Shown here: one piece after another, positions 22,149 to 25,589 of the stretch
How positions within the stretch are numbered: the first letter of the stretch is position 1
Layout of the letters: each line of letters begins with the position of its first letter
Assembly: GCA_937968015.1 (NCBI GenBank)
Contig: CALBSO010000088.1
Span: forward strand, 1-25,589
Origin: an uncultured Thermomicrobia bacterium
GTDB taxonomy: Bacteria > Chloroflexota > Chloroflexia > Thermomicrobiales > JALYUS01
Length of the DNA: 25,589 nt
Direction of reading: 5' to 3'
Position numbers and translations under genes: made by a program
Notes under the pieces: model-generated
Told to the model about the DNA's origin: nothing
Seen by the model: only the letters and a program-made list of their open reading frames with translations
Databases searched by the model: none

Positions 22149-23441
22149 ATGCACGAACACGACCCGTACCAGCAGGGGGCGCTCGACCTGACGCCCCCGG
22201 AGATGCACACGCCTGAACGGGTAGCGACACCACCCGTGGCGCGGCCCGCGAGTCAGTTTCACACCCTGACGCCATCGTCCCGCAGGCTCGGCGCGGGGGA
22301 CTTCTGGCCGGAGTACCTGCACGAGGTCGCGACGCGGGAGCGGCTCAACCTGCCCGCGGTGAGCCCCGACGAGTTTGAGGATATGCGTGACTGGGCGGAC
22401 GGCTACCTCGGCCCGGCGGATACAACCTGGCCACCGGCGCCCGAGCGGCCACCCTATGTGCGCGCGACGCCCGAGGAATGGACAGAAGCGGAGGAGGAAG
22501 GGGACGAAGACGCGGGAACATGGGCGGACGCACCGCGTCGCGCGGAGGGCAAAGAGAGAGCGGAAACCGTTTTCGACGCCCGCCAAGCCAAGCTGGACAC
22601 GACGATCGCGGTGCTCACCAAGAAGGTTGAGGAGATCGTCACGGGGGAGGGGTATCGCGCCTACCTGACGATGCTCTCCCGTTTCCATACCTACTCGGCG
22701 AACAACGTCGCCCTCATTCTTGCCCAGTACCCCGACGCGACGCAGGTGATGGGCTACGGGAACAAGGCGGGCACGACGGGCTGGAAGAGCCTGGGCCGCT
22801 ACGTCAAGGAAGGAGAGAAGGGTATCCGCATCATTCGTCCGATGCACGCCACCCTCCGCGACGACGAGGACGAGAAGGCCGAACCGGTGAAGGTGCTGCG
22901 GGGCTTCACGACGGCGACGGTCTTCGATGTCAGGCAGACCGAGGGGAGACCCCTGCCGCACGAGCCACGGCCTGCGGACCTCACCCCGGACGAGGTGCTG
23001 CGCTCCCTCGAACTGAAGGTCAAGCTCCTCCGCTTCCTCGACGAGCAGGGCGCGCGTGTTGTCCGCGACCATGTCGGGACGCAGCGGGGCTCCTGGAATC
23101 CGGACACACGCGAAATTGGCATGCGCGCCGATCTGACGGGCGTGCGGGAACTGAAGACCCTCGTCCATGAGGCGGCGCACATGCTGGCGGATCACCGGCG
23201 CGAGGGGATCGCCATGGTGGACGCCGAGACCGTTGCCGAATCAGTGGCCTTCGTCGTCCTCGATCACGCGGGGATCGACACGAGCGCCTACAGCGTGCCG
23301 TACATCGCGGGGTGGGCACGCGACCCGGCGGTGGTACAACGTAACCTCGACACGGTGCGTGCTCTGAGTCACGTCCTCTTGACGGCCTTCGGCGATCAGT
23401 GCCCGCCGAGTGAAGAGGGTGGGGAAGGGGAGGCGCGATGA
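22149..23441 (+). CDS. ArdC-like antirestriction protein with metallopeptidase domain
   Basis: A 430-residue protein. Residues of about 145-260 match the ArdC N-terminal ssDNA-binding region (RAYLTMLSRFHTYSANNVALILAQYPDAT, GWKSLGRYVKEGEKGIRII). The C-terminal part is an ImmA/IrrE-like zinc peptidase with HEAAH at 340-344 and AESVAFVV supplying a likely third ligand. ArdC proteins protect incoming plasmid DNA from host restriction during conjugation. The first 140 residues (Pro-rich, then DFWPEYLHEVATRERLNLPAVS) are extra relative to ArdC and acidic at the end. The ATG has no ribosome site but a promoter just upstream. It overlaps the next gene by 4 bp. Confidence 0.85.
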   Translation: MHEHDPYQQGALDLTPPEMHTPERVATPPVARPASQFHTLTPSSRRLGAGDFWPEYLHEVATRERLNLPAVSPDEFEDMRDWADGYLGPADTTWPPAPERPPYVRATPEEWTEAEEEGDEDAGTWADAPRRAEGKERAETVFDARQAKLDTTIAVLTKKVEEIVTGEGYRAYLTMLSRFHTYSANNVALILAQYPDATQVMGYGNKAGTTGWKSLGRYVKEGEKGIRIIRPMHATLRDDEDEKAEPVKVLRGFTTATVFDVRQTEGRPLPHEPRPADLTPDEVLRSLELKVKLLRFLDEQGARVVRDHVGTQRGSWNPDTREIGMRADLTGVRELKTLVHEAAHMLADHRREGIAMVDAETVAESVAFVVLDHAGIDTSAYSVPYIAGWARDPAVVQRNLDTVRALSHVLLTAFGDQCPPSEEGGEGEAR

Positions 23442-23932
23442 GCGAGCGCTTCCGCTTTGTGCCACCCGAGGAGCGGGAAGCGGCGCCACTGCCAAAGACG
23501 GCGGACTTCCGCTACGCCTATCGCGGCTACTACGACGCGGGGGGCATCTGTCGGGTACGGCTCTTTACCGGGGAGCAGCGGCCGCCAGTGATCGTTGTCT
23601 CGCAACTTGAAGAGAACCGGAACACGAGCGTGACCAATATGGCCGAGTATTTGGCTGCGGAGATCGGGGCGCAGCATTTCCCGGAGCGCTTCGAGCAGCG
23701 TGATCCCTTCACCTTCATCGAGCACTATCGGTACCCGGAGGAGAAGGCCCCCGCGCTGCGGGAGACGTGGAGCCGGGTGCGCTTCGACTCGTACACGCCC
23801 CGCCTCGTGACCTTGGGCGGCGTCATGCGGACGAAACTCGGACTGCCGCGCTGGACGCATTTGCCCATTACCGAGGTGGCGCGGCTGATCGGGGCGGCGG
23901 AGTTGGCCGATTGGGAGGAGAGGAACCGATGA
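23438..23932 (+). CDS. Conserved 164-aa hypothetical protein (intact copy)
   Basis: A 164-residue soluble protein with a beta-rich middle (FRYAYRGYYDAGGICRVRLFTGEQRPPVIVVSQLEEN), then SVTNMAEYLAAEI, FIEHY, and a C-terminal block WSRVRFDSYTPRLVTLGGVM..LGLPRWTHLP. The C-terminal 70 residues are duplicated at 8049-8258. The start overlaps the ArdC stop (ATGA) behind GGGGAGG, and its own stop overlaps the next start, so the three genes are coupled. Function not recognised. Linkage to ArdC suggests a role in establishment or maintenance. Confidence 0.75.
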   Translation: MSERFRFVPPEEREAAPLPKTADFRYAYRGYYDAGGICRVRLFTGEQRPPVIVVSQLEENRNTSVTNMAEYLAAEIGAQHFPERFEQRDPFTFIEHYRYPEEKAPALRETWSRVRFDSYTPRLVTLGGVMRTKLGLPRWTHLPITEVARLIGAAELADWEERNR

Positions 23933-24084
23933 GCGATGTGACGCAACGAAACAATGCCCTGCCGTCGGATCGGGAGGCATGGCGGCAAAAGCGTGAGGCG
24001 CGCCAGATCCTGCTCGCGAAGGTGCGGGCGCGGCGACGGCTGGCGATGCAGCGCAAACAGGCGATACCGCAAACCGGTGATTGA
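23929..24084 (+). CDS. 51-aa basic protein, paralogue of 8255-8410
   Basis: A 51-residue Arg/Lys-rich protein with the core EAWRQKREARQILLAKVRARRRLAM. It has the same length and overlapping start as the copy at 8255. It is likely a single amphipathic, nucleic-acid-binding or partner-binding helix; function unknown. The -35 box of the downstream toxin promoter overlaps its stop codon. Confidence 0.65.
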   Translation: MSDVTQRNNALPSDREAWRQKREARQILLAKVRARRRLAMQRKQAIPQTGD

Positions 24085-24110
24085 CAACGACCCACAACGT
24101 ATTCTAAAAT
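24081..24110 (+). promoter_or_regulatory. Toxin-antitoxin promoter, leaderless type
   Basis: TTGACA at 24081-24086 and TAAAAT at 24105-24110 are separated by 18 bp. The toxin ATG begins at 24117, only 6 bases after the -10, so transcription should start on the A of the start codon. No ribosome site exists. Confidence 0.75.
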
Positions 24111-24116
24111 CCGCAT

Positions 24117-24488
24117 ATGCAGCAGGGTGAATGGCGCACGGAGTTCTATATCGAAGCGGATGGCACCAGTCCGGTCGAGCGCTTTCTCGACACGCTCGAT
24201 CGCAAAACGCGTGCCCGGTTTCGCTGGTCGATGGAGCAGTTGCGCATCCGCAACGTGCAGGCGCGCGAGCCCCTCGCACGCCATCTGGAAGGTGATCTGT
24301 GGGAGTTGCGCGAGGAGAGTCAGACGAACATTTATCGGATCGTCTACTTTTTCTTCACCGGACGGCGTATTGTCTTCGTGCATGGCTTCCAGAAGAAGAC
24401 GCAGAAGACCCCCAACCGTGAGTTGGAGATGGCACGCAAACGCTCTGCCGCATTCATCGCAGATGAGGGGGGAGGTGAGAGGAGATGA
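24117..24488 (+). CDS. higB: HigB/RelE-superfamily toxin (Gp49-like)
   Basis: A 123-residue basic protein of the phage-derived Gp49/HigB-2 branch of the RelE superfamily, which cleaves mRNA at the ribosome. Diagnostic segments are SPVERFLDTLD near the start, ARHLEGDLWELRE, NIYRIVYFFFTGRRIVFVHGFQKKTQKTP and the terminal EMARKR helix. Length is typical. It precedes its antitoxin, the usual order for HigBA, and overlaps it by 4 bp. Expression from the leaderless promoter at 24081-24110 is likely repressed by the antitoxin. Confidence 0.9.
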   Translation: MQQGEWRTEFYIEADGTSPVERFLDTLDRKTRARFRWSMEQLRIRNVQAREPLARHLEGDLWELREESQTNIYRIVYFFFTGRRIVFVHGFQKKTQKTPNRELEMARKRSAAFIADEGGGERR

Positions 24489-24847
24489 CACAGGAAACCA
24501 TGAGCAACGACGGACAACGACGCTATGAGGACTACTGGGAGACGCAGTTTGCCGACCCGGAGTTTCGCCGTGTCTATGAAGAGGAGGCAGCGAAGAAAGA
24601 GCTCTGGCTGCAGCTGGTGGAGGCACGAAAGCTCGCGGGGCTGACGCAGAGGCAGCTCGCCGCGCGTCTCGGGGTGACGCAATCGCAGGTGGCACGCATC
24701 GAGAAGCGGGGGTATGACGCCTACACGCTGACCAGTCTGCGTCGCTACGTTGCGGCACTGGGGGATGATTTCTCCCTTGCGATCCAGGTGCGTCGCCATG
24801 ACAAGCCAGTGGACGAGTCGTTACCGCACCTGGTCGCGACGCCGTGA
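24485..24847 (+). CDS. higA: HigA-type XRE antitoxin
   Basis: A 120-residue protein with an acidic N-terminal arm (RRYEDYWETQFADPEFRRVYEEE) and an XRE helix-turn-helix (about 47-85: ARKLAGLTQRQLAARLGVTQSQVARIEKRG). A C-terminal YVAALGDDFSLAIQVR segment is typical of HigA-like antitoxins paired with Gp49-type toxins. The start overlaps the toxin stop, with GGAGG upstream. It should neutralise the toxin and repress the operon promoter. The 189-bp gap after it (24848-25036) holds no supported gene. Confidence 0.9.
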   Translation: MTQETMSNDGQRRYEDYWETQFADPEFRRVYEEEAAKKELWLQLVEARKLAGLTQRQLAARLGVTQSQVARIEKRGYDAYTLTSLRRYVAALGDDFSLAIQVRRHDKPVDESLPHLVATP

Positions 24848-25036
24848 CGCGGCAGCGAAACCCAAACGACCCCCTTATCGAGCGAGCGGAACCGTTTTAT
24901 CTTGTCGCGGCGGGGCGGACGCCACAGCGGGCGACACGAAGGATGGGCCGCATGCACTCAGCGGCCGTCCGTCTTGCCCCGCCTCAACGAACAGGCTGCG
25001 GCCTTCCGTGTCCGCTGCTCGTCTCCCCGACCTCGA

Positions 25037-25333
25037 TTAGCCGGTGACGTTCTTCATGATCCGCGCGAACTCCGCTTCCGTGTACGCCCGCATCGTCTCC
25101 GTGCGCACGTTCCCGAGCGACCCCAGCTTCAATGCCAGCGCCGAGATCGTCTCGTCGTCGGGTGCCTCGATCCGCGCGGCGATGTCGTAGCGCCCCATCG
25201 TGAAGAAGAGACCATGCACCGTGCAGCCCATCTCCGTCGCCATCTTCTTGAACGCCTCCACCCGGTTTCCGCTCTCCTTGAGACTCCTGACCCCCTGGTC
25301 GGTCCAGCTCGTCATCGCGATATACATCGGCAT
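25037..25333 (-). CDS. GYD-domain protein
   Basis: A 98-residue single-domain protein of the GYD family: MPMYIAMTSWTDQGVRSLKES, KKMATEMGCTVHGLFFTMGRYDIAARIEAPDDETISALALKLGSLGNVRTETMRAYT. The family-naming G-x-YD motif appears as GRYD. These small ferredoxin-like-fold proteins are widespread; their biochemical role is unknown. The ATG at 25333 follows AAAGGGGGA on the minus strand; an upstream ATG at 25378 lacks a ribosome site. It is convergent with the toxin-antitoxin operon and looks more like a chromosomal-type accessory gene. Confidence 0.85.
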   Translation of the reverse strand: MPMYIAMTSWTDQGVRSLKESGNRVEAFKKMATEMGCTVHGLFFTMGRYDIAARIEAPDDETISALALKLGSLGNVRTETMRAYTEAEFARIMKNVTG

Positions 25334-25527
25334 GCGATTCCCCCTTTCCTGTGCGAGCATATGCCTGCCACGCGGCACGGCGACCTGTGGACACGGTAGG
25401 CTTGGCGTATAGTGCGCTCAACCCGAAACGATGTCCAGCGGCGATGCGGACGTTTTCCCTGTTTCGAGGCTGGCGTCCGAGAATCCCCGTTCTGCGGCGC
25501 CCCATGAATGCCCGTGATTAATCGTGC

Positions 25528-25589
25528 TATAATAGCTAGGACTTACGCAGTTGAGCGAAGCGGGTGGGAGCGGGTAGAGTAGTTGGCAT
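25528..25589. other. TATAAT palindrome followed by a possible IS end
   Basis: GCTATAATAGC (centred on TATAAT at 25528-25533) is followed by GGACTTACGCAGTTGAGC, which resembles terminal repeats seen in several IS elements of cyanobacteria and Chloroflexota. The other end lies outside the window, so this cannot be confirmed. No gene is seen in 25334-25527. Confidence 0.3.

Noticed and set aside
1..25589. CRISPR array, tRNA or rRNA genes
   Set aside because: No regularly spaced repeats with unique spacers, no cloverleaf and no rRNA-like conserved segments were seen by eye.

Overview
The window reads as part of a GC-rich mobile replicon, either a plasmid or a conjugative element. Several short AT-richer insertions interrupt it. 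The host is most likely a GC-rich monoderm-like bacterium. Protein flavour (Replic_Relax, VirD4/HerA-like ATPases without membrane domains, a GYD protein, a HEPN pair) and apparently leaderless promoters would fit Chloroflexota (Thermomicrobia-like). That taxonomic guess is inference only; no rRNA, tRNA or core housekeeping gene is present.

Layout. (1) 1-2501: remnant of an IS701-type transposase at the left edge, then a two-gene minus-strand operon (2136-2501, 480-2105) for a small soluble protein and a four-helix membrane protein. (2) 2502-5336: replicon core. A promoter and repeated TCGGATAT-type sites precede parA and a ribbon-helix-helix partner (overlapping genes). A replication initiator follows, whose central part carries direct and inverted repeats, a 20-bp palindrome and a perfect DnaA box, so the origin probably lies inside the gene. 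(3) 5337-8410: a scrambled zone. It holds a 624-bp gene-poor stretch with a 13-bp inverted repeat, a stop-interrupted pseudogene, and a group II intron remnant (frameshifted RT/maturase-HNH plus domains V and VI). After the intron comes the 3' half of a gene whose intact copy is at 23438-23932, together with a copy of the 51-aa gene that follows it. (4) 8411-10003: a HEPN-domain gene pair with a leaderless-type promoter, a 100-bp MITE-like element that truncates a small ORF, and a small divergent minus-strand operon. (5) 10004-13392: a lower-GC island with a small protein (possible frameshift at a run of eight A) and a 980-aa AAA/LuxR-type regulator.

(6) 13393-22075: the most interesting block. 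It encodes a soluble protein of unknown function, a membrane-anchored HEXXH zincin, a membrane-anchored protein whose motif order resembles FtsZ/tubulin, a single-pass helical protein, a small three-helix membrane protein, a VirD4/TraG-like ATPase, a Replic_Relax-family protein, and a second, paralogous VirD4-like ATPase. Two copies of a structured roughly 80-nt repeat lie upstream of the two gene groups. I read this as a DNA-transfer or DNA-handling module of unusual composition. (7) 22076-24847: an ArdC-like antirestriction protein, two small conserved genes (the parents of the duplicated remnants at 8 kb), and a HigB/HigA-type toxin-antitoxin pair with a leaderless promoter. (8) 24848-25589: a minus-strand GYD-domain gene and, at the right edge, what may be an IS end.

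Taken together: partition and replication genes maintain the element, the ATPase/Replic_Relax/membrane block probably moves DNA, ArdC would protect incoming DNA, and the toxin-antitoxin and HEPN pairs would stabilise the element. Intron, IS and MITE debris marks repeated rearrangement.
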